From Lepisosteus oculatus (Eukaryota; Chordata; Actinopteri; Semionotiformes; Lepisosteidae): a stretch of DNA of 64,000 nt. The first letter of the stretch is position 1; each line of letters starts with the position of its first letter. Position numbers and translations under genes: made by a program. The DNA lies in NCBI RefSeq assembly GCF_040954835.1, contig NC_090716.1, forward strand, positions 5,691,605 through 5,755,604. The letters run 5' to 3'. This document shows, one piece after another, positions 1 through 12,640 of the stretch. The notes under the pieces were generated by a model. It made no database searches, was not told the DNA's origin, and worked only from the letters and a program-made list of their open reading frames with translations.

Positions 1-47
1 AATCACCATGCTGAACATCTGGTCTTGTCACGGCCCTCTGTCTGCAG

Positions 48-190
48 CAAACTGAAGAAGCTGATAAGATACATCAAGTCAAAGAGGCGTCCTTTCCAGG
101 AAGAGGAACGGGAGAAGAAGTTGCAACATTATGAGACGGACTACTTTTTAGATCCTTTTGCAGGACTGACTCCAGAGTACATGGAAATGA
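48..190 (+). CDS. ano1: ANO1 coding exon (pore/calcium-site exon)
   Basis: Acceptor CTCTGTCTGCAG ends at 47. The first base completes a codon begun in an upstream exon outside the window, and the exon then reads KLKKLIRY. It ends after TPEYMEM plus one base, followed by donor GTGAGT. It carries two calcium-ligand glutamates. Confidence 0.92.
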
Positions 191-3100
191 GTGAGTAAAA
201 GCTGCAGTTACCACATACACACACTCCCCCAATCCTCTAGCTTCATTTTGTTTGTGTGTAGAAAACATGTACAATATGTCAGATTTTAAAACTGTCTTGT
301 TTTGAAGCAATATGTATTTATATGTATTTTATGTGTGTAATTTCATAAGTCACAAATTGCACAAGTTGTGTACTTCCCAATTTGTCAGATATATGTGAAA
401 AGTATCCCACTGTCTCCCCCCCCCCCCCCCCACCACCAACAATTACTCCTTTTAAACTCCACAACTCAAAAAAGAAATCTATTTCGTTCTGAAAGAAACT
501 TATACTAGGGCATGTGGGCCAAGACACACCTTGGTCGAGCCAACACACTGGCTGGGTTGTAGTCATAAACAACATTGCGGTCATTCTGCACTGCATCCTA
601 TAAGCAGTTCATTTACAGTTGCTTTACTACTTTAGGATTGAGTTGCATATCAGTTTTGTCACCGTCTTGGGAAGAAAGCAGCACTACATATGCATATATA
701 TATGTGTGTGTGTGTGTATATTTCTTAGCCATGTCATCTTTTTCAGAAGTAGAACGTTGAGGACTGTCTTAATGGTATTTATTGGTTTTAAACTGCTGTA
801 CAGGTAATGCACCACAGAAGAAATAAATAGAGCGTAGCAGGTTAAGAAAGCCCCTATGCAGCAGCAATAAATTCTGAGATAAGCAGAGAATGGAAAAGCA
901 AAAGAAAAGTTATATACAGTAGTTTCTACTGCTCAAAGCTGCAGACGGACTCTGTAGGCCAAGAGAATGTGTTCAAAGTTAAATGTTACAGTACATATAT
1001 GAAGATGACAGGGGCTTTTAAAAACATCCTTCTCCAGGTCATTAAAATAGATCCCACAGAGACAGTTTACATGAACTTTCACATTTTTAAGAAGTGTTTT
1101 CTAAAGATAAAGTAAATGAAGAACTTCAAAGCAAGCCTCATCCTTTGAGGTGTTAGCGGTTGTGATAGCAGGGGATGAAATTCTGTCAATAGAGGCTTAA
1201 TTGATTCATTTTATATTTACACAGTTTAAAAATTCAAAAGGAAAGCTGCATTTTTTGTGTTGAATAATGCAGTTACAGATTGTTTAGCCACTGTTGGTTG
1301 CTTTGATTAGTGGACAAAATTTATTCAGCTAATTAATGGAACTAAGGGTGTTTCAGCAATAACCAAAAAACAAAAAAAGATTATCTTCAAGATTTTTTTG
1401 CTTCAGAGCTGAGGGACAACACACTACTGACTCTTTTGAAGGATATGTGGATAAGGTAGCTTTTAATATTTAGACAGTCTACCACAGACTCAGATCAAAG
1501 CTAAGGCATGACCTATAAATATCAACTTTCTTCATAATGTTAAACATAAGGGCTGTTGTTTATGACTTAAAATTTTTTGCCGGCTGTTTGAAGATGTTTA
1601 CATATTAAAAAAATGCAAACAGAATAATCTCTATTTTACTTTTTTGTGTGGGTCTAACAGATATATAAGGGTAATATAAGATATTGTTAACATCAGCATA
1701 GAATGAGGAAATAAAAGTTCAAAGGTTGTAAGTAGTCAAGATGATACATTTCCTGACGATATTGAAATCTGGTTGCTTTCCTGAAATTGGCCTTCTTTGC
1801 TTTTGCTCTTTTTGTTAGAATTCATGGTTTTTGTTAAAGGAAGGTCAATCTTATGACAGATTTATAATCCATCTTCTGTCCTGTTGCATACAATATTGAG
1901 TTTGACTCTGCTCTGTATTTCAAACATGAAAGACCCATTAGTCAGTGGTGGAAGGTGGAAGCTTCTGTAAGCATTCTGGATAAAACAGTCTGTAGAGGAA
2001 ACAGGTCTGGGTCACACGTAATATATGGCATTAACAAATATTCTTCAAACATTAAGGTTACATTCATGGACAGATAGTGTACCAAGCATCATAATGACCC
2101 ACAAGACAAAGTCAATGTCTATCTGAAAACTAGAACAAGTGGGTAAAATGTTGTGGTTTTTTACTGAAACCTGAATCTGCAGACATGATTTTATTTAGTG
2201 GACATATAGTATATGAAGTTTTTGAAGTATCAGAAAATCAATTGCCTTTCAGGACCAGTAAATATGATGACATAGCGATGATTCCTTCTGAGTGTCCAGG
2301 ATACTTAAATTTGTTTAAACTAGAGAGAGAGTGATCACCTCACTGCCAATGTGTTTTTCTAATTTGTTGGCTTTTTATTTGCACAAGGCGGCACGCTCAC
2401 AGGAACAATCAGTGAGCTCTTTTTCTTTTTCAAGTTCTTGTTCTTTTTGTGATCTTAAAAGGGAAATGTGGAGATGGACTTTGTAAAAGACAGATAACTT
2501 AAGGTAGACTCTGTCCATTCCATTGATTAACACCATTCAGCAAAAACTAATAAACTTCTAATCTACATCTTAATAAGATAATAAATGTTTTTGAGCAAAA
2601 TAGCTTGAACTCACTTTTCCTGGAAATTTCAGGATTTTGTACGTTATGTTTTTATAAAATAGAATTGCCACCAGATTCTGTCATGTAAACCACCTGATCT
2701 GGAATGGCCAGTTGTCTTTCTGCTCTCAGTAATGCCCAAGGCCCACAAGCAGCAGCACTGAAACAATTCTGCACCACTGCTTGGGGAATCCCTGTCTCAG
2801 TCAGCTGGCGACATGACCCAGCTCTGAACCCTTGACGTTTGGATTTTACAAGATTGGTCACTCGGGAGCCCTCCATGCTCTATATTTAAGATGATAATGA
2901 TTGAAGTAGCTTGAAAAAAACCCCACATGAAATCATACAGAAGCATTAGAACATTAATATCTAATCTCTTTGTTATGAAAGTGTTGAGCCTTACCACTGT
3001 GGGGGCTGATCAGATTGCAACATTTTAACATGATTTGGCCTGGTTAGTTAGTGTATTCCAGGATCTGTAGAAGACTTGCACTTTACCCTCCTGGTACATT

Positions 3101-3227
3101 AACCAAAATTAGCTCTACAGAAAGGCGTTATGTGAGAGTACTGTGTACAGCATTCTCTCTAAAGTATTCTCCTGGCATATTTTGAAACAAATAACACTTA
3201 GGTTTTCACATGTAAGGCTAATGTCTA

Positions 3228-3292
<65 letters not shown>

Positions 3293-6200
3293 CTGTTTTA
3301 TTTAAAAAATATTTTAAAAAATCAGCTACCCTGATTTAGAAATACCTAGTAAAAATACAACATATACCACATTGTATTATCGAACGTCTTTTCCAGATAT
3401 CAAAATTCCACAGTCTAATTTTAAACATGAAGAAGATTATAGTTTTAGGTACCTGCTTAACCAGTTACATGAAGTCTTCATCTGAACTGTGCAGATTTAT
3501 CTGATGAAGTTGCAATTAAACCCCATTGCATACAGTATATCTAGGCAGAATGGAGTGGTGCGATTCATTTGGGAGGAATGGGTGTTTATGTAGATCTTGA
3601 TGGAGCTCTTGAAGCCTGTTGTGACCTGTTTGAGGGGTCTCAGCAGACAGAATACACAAAACACTTTGCCCACAAAGAAAGGAAAACTCTTGTATCTTGG
3701 ACAGGAGTGTACTGTGCCGGAAGACCCTAATCTTCAAAATAAGCCTTCGACGCATAAATAGATACAAATCGGAAATCTTTTTATTCATTTTGGGGATTTA
3801 ATGTTGATGGACGGGCAAGACCTTCCCCACAGCTGTTTTAATCTCAGAGTAACTCAGTCTCATCATCTGTGCGACAGATCAAAGTCTAATGTTGTAAGTG
3901 AAAACTGTGGTACTCTCTCCCTGTCCCTGGCAGATTGTCAAGGGAGAGCCAGGGTGGAATCTATCCTGATCACTTTTCCTCTCGTTCAGTTCATTTAGAG
4001 CTGTGCACAAGTGCAGTTGAGTCATATCACAGGCATGTCAGCTCATACATTTTCATGCAGAAAGCAGCATAATGTTTTATTTTTAAAGTATACTACCAAA
4101 AGAAAGTTGGAAAAATAAGATCTGTTTTCTAAATAGTTGGTTGTTAGTATGTTATTTCTAAAATGTGTTTGCCTTGGATGGAGAGAGTATGACATTGTCA
4201 AAACATGGGGTGCAAAAATAACTTTTATTTCTTTTTGCAGTTATACAGTTTGGATTTGTTACCCTGTTTGTGGCTTCATTTCCACTGGCGCCGCTGTTTG
4301 CTCTGTTAAATAACATCATAGAAATCCGCCTGGATGCAAAGAAATTTGTCACTGAGCTCAGGAGGCCCATAGCTGCAAGAGCAAAGGATATTGGTACGTA
4401 ACAAGTGTAGAATTTATTTTATTCTTCTTTATGATATTTAGTGCATATTTAGTGATATTCTGGTAAAAAAAAATGAACTGCTGATTTATACTAAAACCAA
4501 AAAATCTAAAACGTCTCAAGACCTCTAAGCATGTGCTTGTAATTACATTAATAGTTCAGGCAAGTTCCAGTTGTAACAGGGCCCTCTATACACTTTAGTG
4601 ATTAATTCAGCTGTCATTTTAACACTTTTCATCCCATCAATCATGGCCAGTTCTGTGCTTAATGGCTAGCATCCCCTAGTGGTGACTGTTAAACTTACAG
4701 AATGTTTTTGTTGATAAATCTAGCACACTAATTTACTCAGTCCATCTTGTTCAAATGATTTGACATGAATGTATTTTTGTAACTTGGGCCTTTAATTACA
4801 GAAATAGACATTTTCAGCAATGATCTGACCTGCCAACTGACATTTCGACTTATGTTTTAGGTATCTGGTACAACATTCTTAGAGGCATTGGAAAAATAGC
4901 AGTCATCATTAATGTAAGTGTTCCTCTTTTAATTGGAAAGACAAATGGAGCAGTTCCCACAATTATACTTGTTTAAGTTTAAGAATTTTCAGTGGGTGCA
5001 TTAAAAGATGTCTCCTTTTTCAAATTCACTGCTTTGATAGCAGAAAATTAAACTATTATTTTATCATTTTTGGTGCAGTTCCTTTTTGTACCATATGATT
5101 TTGGGATGGCCATCATGTTGCTGTGACTGTCATCATTAAAAATGAATCAATATACTCATTTTAATGGAAAAATAAAAATGCAAGACAAATTAAAAAGTGT
5201 TTGAAACCATGGTAATCTGAGTATTTTTCAAAGAACTAAAGCACTTTGAGTAACGTATGAAAGTGATATAAACAGGGACAGTTTAAGAGTCTTAAAAGAG
5301 ATTTTGGTTATGTAAAAACAAGTTTTTATTTCTGTTTTTTGTAAGGCAACATTTGAAAGTATCCTGATGTCTGTGTTTTAGGATCAAATTGCCTCTAGAG
5401 ACAGCAGATTATTTTGCTTTGTGCTCTCTTTGGAAGTGAATGATGTTATAGTTAGGACTGGCAGTATCCCATTAAATCAAAGCAGTCATACAGTATTAAC
5501 ATTTTCTGTGACTCCTTGTAAAATATAACCATTACCCTCCCTGTTGCATAGTTTTCATGGAAATCAATTTAAATAGTTGACTTAAAAAGAGAAGAGAGCT
5601 ATAAATGGTCACTAACAACATTTTTCTGGCTGGTTTTAAGACAATAAAAAAGATGTCCAATGTCTTTCTGAAAGCGTTTACTCTGAGACCTAAGACTGAA
5701 ATCTAAATAATTTATTGTCAGCTGTGTAGTCATTTGCCAAACCACTCACCATATGGTGTCGCAGGAAGCCGGAGGCTACCCAGCAAGCATTGAGCACAAG
5801 GCAGGGTACACCTTGGACAGGGCGCCAGTCCTTCGCAGGACAAGTGCAAGCTAATCATACATGGGGACAATTTGGAGGCCACGGTAAAGGCCGAGGGGGG
5901 GATAACTCCCTAATTTTATCGAGAAATGTCCAGGGATCTTTAATGACCACTGAGAGTCAGGACCTCGGTTTAATGTCTCATCCGAAAGATGGTAGCTGTG
6001 TAGTTTCAGGATTTATTTTCAGATCATGATGAGATTGTAGGTGATTGCAGTTTTTCTTCATCTTTTCAATTAATATTTAAAATTTAAAGAGGTCTTTTTT
6101 AAAGCTGTACCCCTGGGGGGAAAAAAAAAACAATTCCATTCTGAAGCCCATTGATATAAAATGGAGAATATCATAGATATTCTAACCTCGCAGTTCCTGA

Positions 6201-8477
6201 CTACTGATACAGCTAGTATCCCACAAGGATGAGTCCACGATAGAAAACATTCCAAATAAGGCAAATTAAGACTTTGCCAGAAAGGAAACTCCTTGCATGA
6301 ATTAGAGACAAACAAACAATCATGTTTGTCACAATTAAAAGGCACCACAGTATGATAACACAAACAGTATTGTGTCAGTACTTTTGTCATGCCTTTTTTA
6401 TAGAATCTGGAAAGATCTTTGCTACACATTCGATTCTTTATCCATGGTAATATTTATCCATAACCGTTCCACATCAATGGACGTCTAATTTCGTTTTTCG
6501 TTTTTAAGCATCTTATTCATAAAACCGAATGTTAAAACAAAACGTCATGAATTTAAAACAGGATTCCTTTCACTCTGAAATCTAGCAGCAAACAAGGAAA
6601 TGTATTTTGTTAGTGTTTTCCATAATGCTCTAATTGTTCATTTTGACATTTTGACCACCCAGGCATTTGTGATATCATTTACATCCGACTTCATTCCACG
6701 CCTGGTGTACCAGTACATGTACAGTCCAGACGGGTCAATGCATGGCTTCGTCAACCATACTCTGTCCTACTTCAATGTCAGTCACTTCCAAGAGGGAACT
6801 GAGCCTCACATCCCCTCGAACCTGGGCTACAAAGTGGAAATATGCAGGTACTGATTCTCACAATTCTCTGTCATGCACCACCTTAAGGTACAATCTGCCC
6901 TATTTTTTGCTTAGGCGATATTTATGCTTAATGAAATCCCTTTTACAAAGGAAAAGGCAATCATATGATTCATAATAGAATTTTATTGTCTGATGACTTT
7001 GTTTCACTCAAAACACAAAATATTCATCTCTGTAGTGAAAAGAGCCCAGCGAAATTAATGTCATCACAGTTAATACTAAATCTTCAGAAGATACTGACCC
7101 ATGGTCAATTGATATAAGAAGTAGTTTGCATTTTAAATGACATTCGTATGAAAATGTTTTACTTGCTAACTGAAAAAATAGGAATGAACACTGATGTTGC
7201 TTTTTAATAATGGAAAAAATACGAGTCGTTTGTTATAATCATTCCACTCAAATCCATGCTTGGAAGTGTGCCACTGCGCAAAGCTTTTAAAAAACGTCTT
7301 GTCAATTGTTGCACTTGGTCTGCTCTCTGTTGAGGGAGTGGGATGGAAACTTTTTGGTCTAAATATAAAAGACATAATTTATTACACAATCTGCCAGTCT
7401 CTGGTTTAACTTCAGTGTTCAGAGTGCTGTAATTACTGTTTTGTTTGATGTTTAACGTTAATTATAATTTTCTTCATTCCAGATACAAAGACTACAGGGA
7501 GCCTCCATGGTCCCCTAGTGCATATGACATCTCCAAAGAATTCTGGGCTGTGCTGGCAGCTCGGCTGGCATTTGTAATTGTCTTCCAGGTCAGCAACTAT
7601 CACAGCTTTTCCCTTTCTTGGATTTCAGCTTCTGAACCTGAAACCTCAAGGTGTTTTCCATCACACCATGAGACAAGATTCCCAGAGATCTCTTGTGACC
7701 CATCACCTTCTTATTAAATCAAAAATGATTAGAGCTCACAACAAAAGGTTCTGGTTCTCACTGGCTCTCTAGGATACAAATACAAAGCTTAAGAGCATTT
7801 CCCAAGGAGTTCTGATTTTCCTCTCCATGTGACCTAGTGATTGTCCTTCAAACCGCCAAACATACATTGTCAATAAATGCTCATTCTTCTTCATAATTAC
7901 ATTGGGGTTTGTCTCTATCTACTAAAATAACCCTTCTGTATATATTATAATTACTAACATTACTCCATTAGTTGTTGGTGACAATTTGACCCAGGGCTCT
8001 CATCCAGAATATTTTGAAGTGTTCCAATGGATTAGCTTCAGTAACATGGTTGAGAAGTTTGTTTCAGACATCCATGTGTAACGAAATGTCTTATTTTGTC
8101 TCTCCTGTTTTTCTACAATCTTCATTCCAGTTTAAAAACATGATGTTATTTCTGAGGTAGATGCTTTCAATATGCTAAATCTGTTCTTAATTGTATCCTT
8201 TCTCCAGAACGTGGTGATGTTCATGAGTGACTTTGTGGACTGGCTGATCCCAGACATTCCAAAGGATATCAGCCAGCAGATCCATAAGGAAAAGATTCTG
8301 ATGGTGGAGCTCTTCATGAAAGAGGAACAAGGCAAGCTGAACATGCTGGAGAGCCTCGTGGGAAGAGGCAAAGATCCCAAGGGCATGGAGAACTGTAACA
8401 GCCACAGTCCCAGCCCACAGGCCCATGAGCTCAAAGGAAGTGCTGTTTCATTGAATGCACAAAATGTGGACATGTAA
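48..8477 (+). CDS. ano1: Anoctamin-1 (TMEM16A) calcium-activated chloride channel, 3' coding exons only (gene cut by left edge)
   Basis: Six spliced exons (48-190, 4241-4393, 4861-4913, 6663-6847, 7483-7588, 8208-8477) encode the last 302 residues of a TMEM16 plasma-membrane chloride channel. Every junction has AG/GT sites and phases join without error. The protein follows vertebrate ANO1 almost residue for residue. The calcium-site acidic residues known in mouse ANO1 (E702 and E705 in EYMEM; N730, E734 and D738 in NNIIEIRLD) are all present, split over the first two exons. Hydrophobic stretches from [29 protein letters not shown] and [16 protein letters not shown] correspond to the last membrane helices. 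The final extracellular loop has two sequons (NHT, NVS). The cytoplasmic tail after SQQIHKEK diverges from the mammalian one. The N-terminal two thirds lie left of the window. ANO2 is the nearest alternative, but gene order and residue match favour ANO1. Confidence 0.95.
416..431. repeat. C homopolymer, 16 bases
   Basis: Uninterrupted run of C, within an ANO1 intron. It makes the antisense reading frame here a glycine run, which is an artefact. Confidence 0.9.
692..720. repeat. Short TA/TG dinucleotide microsatellite
   Basis: Alternating TA changes into about eight TG units, then TATA. Simple sequence in an intron. Confidence 0.7.
3228..3291. repeat. TAA trinucleotide microsatellite, about 21 units
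   Basis: Pure ATA/TAA array of about 63 bases. It produces a spurious polyisoleucine frame. Likely polymorphic in length. Confidence 0.95.
4241..4393 (+). CDS. ano1: ANO1 coding exon (membrane helix and calcium-site exon)
   Basis: Acceptor CTTTTTGCAG at 4231-4240, donor GTACGT at 4394. It encodes [14 protein letters not shown] through [11 protein letters not shown]. It carries the NNIIEIRLD motif with three calcium-coordinating side chains. Confidence 0.95.
4670..4682 (-). promoter_or_regulatory. Weak CTCF-like motif in ANO1 intron
   Basis: CATCCCCTAGTGG fits the reverse of the CTCF core consensus (CCASYAGRKGGCR) at 11 of 13 positions. Motif match only; binding is unknown. Confidence 0.2.
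4861..4913 (+). CDS. ano1: ANO1 coding exon, 53 bp
   Basis: Follows acceptor TTATGTTTTAG. It completes a Gly codon and encodes [17 protein letters not shown] before donor GTAAGT. Confidence 0.94.
4914..6662 (+). other. ANO1 intron, 1.75 kb, with a repeat mosaic
   Basis: GT...AG intron. The only recognisable content is the repeat mosaic at about 5765-6010. The 119-codon minus-strand open frame near 6070-6429 shows no domain and is taken as chance. Confidence 0.75.
5765..6010 (+). mobile_element. Mosaic of two interspersed repeats (LINE-tail fragment joined to 5S-type SINE fragment)
   Basis: The left part (to about 5875) reads GGGTACACCTTGGACAGGGC then CGCCAGTCCTTCGCAGGAC, the familiar 3' end of fish/amniote L2/CR1-type repeats. 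The right part (about 5870-6005) has TTTAATGACCACTGAGAGTC and TCGGTTTAATGTCTCATCCG, typical of a long 5S-derived fish SINE family whose 5' piece also occurs near 56838. Family names are from memory; boundaries are approximate. Confidence 0.6.
6663..6847 (+). CDS. ano1: ANO1 coding exon (last extracellular loop)
   Basis: Acceptor TTTTGACCACCCAG, donor GTACTG. It encodes [16 protein letters not shown], then a loop with the N-glycosylation sequons NHT and NVS, ending at GYKVEICR. Confidence 0.95.
7483..7588 (+). CDS. ano1: ANO1 coding exon
   Basis: Acceptor TTCTTCATTCCAG, donor GTCAGC. It encodes [10 protein letters not shown] followed by [20 protein letters not shown], the start of the last membrane helix. 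Confidence 0.95.
7940..8140 (-). mobile_element. Diverged interspersed repeat (same family as 12435-12640, 25710-25790 and 59030-59215)
   Basis: Reads CTCATCCAGAATATTTTGAA, GATTAGCTTCAGTAACATGG and GAGAAGTTTGTTTCAGAC, a recognisable but decayed copy of a common fish repeat. Strand is given relative to the copy at 59030. It ends within about 70 bases of the final ANO1 exon. Confidence 0.5.
8208..8477 (+). CDS. ano1: ANO1 terminal coding exon with stop codon
   Basis: Acceptor CCTTTCTCCAG ends at 8207. It encodes [20 protein letters not shown] and the cytoplasmic tail ending QNVDM, with TAA at 8475-8477. The reading past [10 protein letters not shown] is poorly conserved relative to mammals. 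Confidence 0.94.
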   Translation, partial: NVVMFMSDFVDWLIPDIPKDISQQIHKEKILMVELFMKEEQGKLNMLESLVGRGKDPKGMENCNSHSPSPQAHELKGSAVSLNAQNVDM

Positions 8478-9640
8478 GGATATCTTCAGGGAAAAGAACA
8501 CATAGCATCAAACATGGAAAAGATTGTTTTTTCTCATCTGGGCATTCCACAGGATTATAGGTACTTGAGAATACAGGGTGGCAAACTTCATGATATGTCA
8601 GTTTTTCCGGTATGTTTCTGTCAGTCTCAGTTCGGTCACTGCTCACCAATTGCAGGGATCCTACTAATATGAAGGACCACATTCCGAACAGAGAAAGATG
8701 TTTGTTTTTCTTTCGCACAAAAATTCAAAGCAGGGAAATATTGTTAATAAGGATTTAGTCCAAATGTTTTGGATATATTAGATAGTTGCACTTCACAGAA
8801 CACATCAAACCCTGATTTAGAGTTGTTTTTCTTACAATGTTGATTGCAGAACACACACATTGCACTTCCCTTTAATAAAACCTCATTTTAACGTGTGTTT
8901 TCAGGTTTCATAATTGGGAAAGCAAAATCTATAAAAGATTCAGCAGATTTCTAAGTCACAAATACATCAAATCCTACTGATAAAATGTTCGTGATGACTA
9001 AAATGAAAACAGCCCAAATAGTTTTTCTGCAAATTATTAGAATTTGGCCCACTAAATGCCTGAACTTACTTTTCCACTTTTGTCTATTAATACACACTTT
9101 ACAGTTCTAAAATGTCTGCCATTAAGGTGTATTTATGTATTGACATACTCAATGTAAAAGCTACCAAACATTTCAAATAGCAATACTTAGGTGTTTGAAG
9201 TAAGCCACCCAGATTCTTAGAACTCAAATTTCACTTACATCTTAATGACCTTGTACATAAATAATGCCTCTTGCGTCAAGAAACACTTCTGGATTTCATA
9301 TTCCTTGTGCATTTTTTTAAATAAGTTAAATCTGTAAGATATAAACCGGAACGCTAATAGGTTATTTCACTATTTTAAGAGAAAGGTGTTGGATGTAGAA
9401 TACTTGACTTTATGCTGTTTTATCAAGACATTCTCATGTTTATTAAATCCTTTTAAGTCTATGCTATCGTGATTCCTGCCTAATACTGAATAATTTCACC
9501 TTGGCCTACATCTGTCTAAAGCTATTTTTGTTTTGTTTTTTGGAGTATTAGCCCTCATTACTTCACTGCTTAAGTGTGAAACACTTTTGTTTATATGAAT
9601 CTGGCTTTAAATTTTGTAATAAACAGTAATATATGTCAGG
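8478..9640 (+). other. ano1: Probable ANO1 3' UTR
   Basis: AT-rich sequence after the stop, with no other gene. AATAAA signals occur at 8874-8879 and 9618-9623, and another at 11920-11925. Which is used cannot be told from sequence. Mammalian ANO1 has a long 3' UTR, so the second or a later site is plausible. Confidence 0.5.
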
Positions 9641-12434
9641 AAAATGTACTCATATTTAACCACTGGGTAGTAAAATACCAGATATACCAAATTATTACAA
9701 TGCAGCTATCTCCTTTATTATATTCTAGTACTAATTATTAATCATGCAGTATGACTGCACCAAACTAATTGAAAGTCTGAATTAGAAAGTCCCACACCTG
9801 ACTTGATTTTTGGGCATACATAGTGATTCTTCTAATAAATTGCTTAATTAACAGCAGTCCACATAGCAGATGTAGCAGCGTACATAGGCAATGTAATACA
9901 ACCTTTCTTTTTAATTCATGAAAAACATTTTGTTTGCAAAATTTTCAGATCATGTTAAGATTTCAAAATACCGGGGCAAACACATTGCAAAAACATGGTG
10001 TACAGGTTATTTATTTTAATGAACGAGTCTGTTGTATGCACCGGTATAATAATGTGTATAAAGAAACAAATACACTTTAACCTCTTTGAATTCTTTAGAT
10101 GTTTTATTTGTCTCGTGTTTTTATTTAAATTTTGACGGCCAGGTTTTATATTTTTTGAGGTGGGCCTTTTGTCCTTTTTGAGAAACAGTCATCATGTTAC
10201 AGTCATGAATGTTCACTATAATATTATGATTTCATAATATTAGAAAATAATCCTCTTCTCACATATTGCCTGAAAGGTACTGATTTAGCTGCTTTGAGTG
10301 AATCAATGGAAAATTAATGGATTGAAACCCTGAGACGTTCCTATTTATAATGTAAGGAGGAGGCAGAAATGAGATCTAGTCCGAAATCCTTGAAGAAGAT
10401 CTCTTGAGCTACAGCATCTGAGTACACGTGAAGTTAGCTTTTGCAAAATGCAGCAACTCTTTATGTACAGTAGCTTTATCTTCTGTGCATGGCAACAGAA
10501 TGTTATTTTTTCTGATATTTGTTTCAAAATATAGTCCTATTTAATGTTTTGAGTATTGTTACATGTTTTGTTTACTATTAACTATCATAATCTTTTTACT
10601 TTTCCATATAAATATTTGTATACTTTGTAAAATACTGCTTTTTTCATTGTATAGCACATTACATATTTCAAAAGGCACAATAAAAATTATTTTGAAAAAC
10701 GTAATATAAAGTGATTCTGAAGAGCCTGTATACAATATTATGTTTTAAGCTCATACAATACATTGTGTTTTCTTTTAGGCTCTTTAAAATTATATTTTGA
10801 TTATTTGGAAATATGTAAAGTATTGTAGTGCGTAAATCCATTTTAATTTTCTCTGTTCCCAGCTGTGCTCTGAGTAACGAGATCTCCTCTTTTCTAATGT
10901 TAGAAATGTGTTTCACTTTTATTTCCTCACTCTAAAATACAATTGGAAGTGATGTGTCAACCATAAAGTGAGCACAACTGAAATGAAACACATCAAAACC
11001 TGATCTGGCTTATATCATTTTTTCATTTCCTGCTGTTGTTACCTTTATGAGTGGTTTTCACTTCTGTTTTAAAATATATGCCAAAATGTTATTTTTACTT
11101 AAAATGAACATTTCTTAAATTTAATTTCTAATATTTTATCATCTTCTGATCAAGGATGGCTCCTTATGGAATAAAACTTAAATGCTTTAGGTTTTTCATA
11201 TTAAAAATGCATAAGCAAAACATGTCAACTCATATGAAGCTGCTGTTGTTTTTCATTTTTATTATCCTGTGTCTGACAGAATGTCCCCTTTCTGAGTATT
11301 ACATCAGTTCTCACATTTTTAGCTTTTTTGTTTTTATATATTTTATATACTGTATATAAAAAAACATATTATATAAATGAACATATATTTTTCATCTGGT
11401 GAACAGATTCAGAACAGATTACAGATAGTAAGGTACCACAAAAGATCTTTAAGTTGAATGTAATATTAGTTCTATTTCTAAAGTACATTCAAAAGATACC
11501 ATGACTGAACTGTTTCAGATCCATTCTTTGATTTCAAACATTTCTTTAAATGGAAGAAAAATAGAATTACTTTAGAGTTTAAGTTTTCAGTCCTTTGGTC
11601 TATATTGTATTTTAAACATTTTTTTGGTTCTGCTTTATATTATATTTGCATTGTTGTCACCCTTTTATTATGTTTACATTTACATTAGATTTACTGAGAT
11701 CAAACCCTGGTGTATGGTATAAGTTTGTTTTGTCACCTGCATTGCTCCAGTGTATCATGAAAATTGAGATATTTTATATGTTAACTATTGTATTCAAATC
11801 TAGCAATCTAAGTCAAGTGTCATTGCAATACAGTACATTTCTATTGTATGAAAAACAGATGAAGTTGAAATTGTACAGAGATCTTTTCTGGTTTTTGCTG
11901 GGGGAAATTATTAATGAAAAATAAACCTAATGTGAAAGATATTGGTTGTGTTTAAAAAAAAACATCAGGTACAGACGGAAGACAGTACAATCCATAAAGT
12001 TTAGAGTTAATTTTGTGTGGACAGTTTATTTCTGAAAATAGAACCTACTGTAATGTGGAAATCATTTTTCGTACACTGCATGTATGATAGGTCTAAATTC
12101 CAACCTACTAATCTCTTAAAACAATCTCCAATGCCTGTGTACTGTATACAGTATGTAACAAGTTTTATTATGCTTTGATGTAACAATGTAACATTTTAAC
12201 ATGTTTACATAAAATATAACATTTTGGTACTTAAAATCCCACATACACTATGATAATGAGTAAAGATTTTTTTAAAGTGACGTATTCTAGACAAAGAAAA
12301 AACAATGACAAACATTACTTTGTAATTTGAATACACAAAATATGAAATATTCTATAATCATCGCATGTATTTAGATGCAAATTAAATTGCCTGTGCATAA
12401 TACTGCTGAAACATATAATCATAATAAACAATAA
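9641..12434. other. AT-rich spacer between ANO1 and FADD, no recognised feature
   Basis: I see no splice-supported exons, RNA genes or intact repeats. The open frames present are short and compositionally like the surrounding AT-rich DNA. Part may be extended ANO1 3' UTR. Confidence 0.6.
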
Positions 12435-12640
12435 TGTAAGAGAACTTACAAATGAGAAGAGGCTGTTAGGCCCATTTAGCTAATTACATTTACAGTTTGT
12501 AGTATCTAATTTTGAGCCATTTCTTGAAATAAATGAAGGTACGAGCTTCAACATAAATGATAATATGATCTGACAACCCTTTTTATAAAAACTTCCCTCC
12601 TGTTCTCATTTTAAAAAAGCACATCCCCCATTCCTAAATC
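12435..12640 (-). mobile_element. Interspersed repeat copy (LINE-tail/SINE-like)
   Basis: Contains GAGAAGAGGCTGTTAGGCCC, followed by CATTTCTTGAAATAAATGAA and GAGCTTCAACATAAATGA, matching in reverse the copy at 59030-59215 (CTGGATGAGATT, GCCTCTTCTTGTTTGTGACC). Old and diverged. Confidence 0.55.

Larger units (their letters stand above)
191..4240 (+). other. ANO1 intron, 4.05 kb
   Basis: GT...AG intron with no coding signal. It holds a C homopolymer, a short TG tract and a long TAA array (listed separately). Short open frames here are unsupported by homology or splice logic. I see nothing else recognisable. Confidence 0.8.

Noticed and set aside
318..596. Minus-strand frame with a glycine run
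   Set aside because: The run is the C homopolymer at 416-431; the rest is intron sequence.
3143..3334. Frame with polyisoleucine
   Set aside because: Translation of the TAA microsatellite.
6070..6429. 119-codon minus-strand frame in an ANO1 intron
   Set aside because: No recognisable domain, next to a repeat, no splice signals in support.
8132..8473. Two minus-strand frames across the last ANO1 exon
   Set aside because: Antisense shadows of the well-supported ANO1 coding exon on the plus strand.
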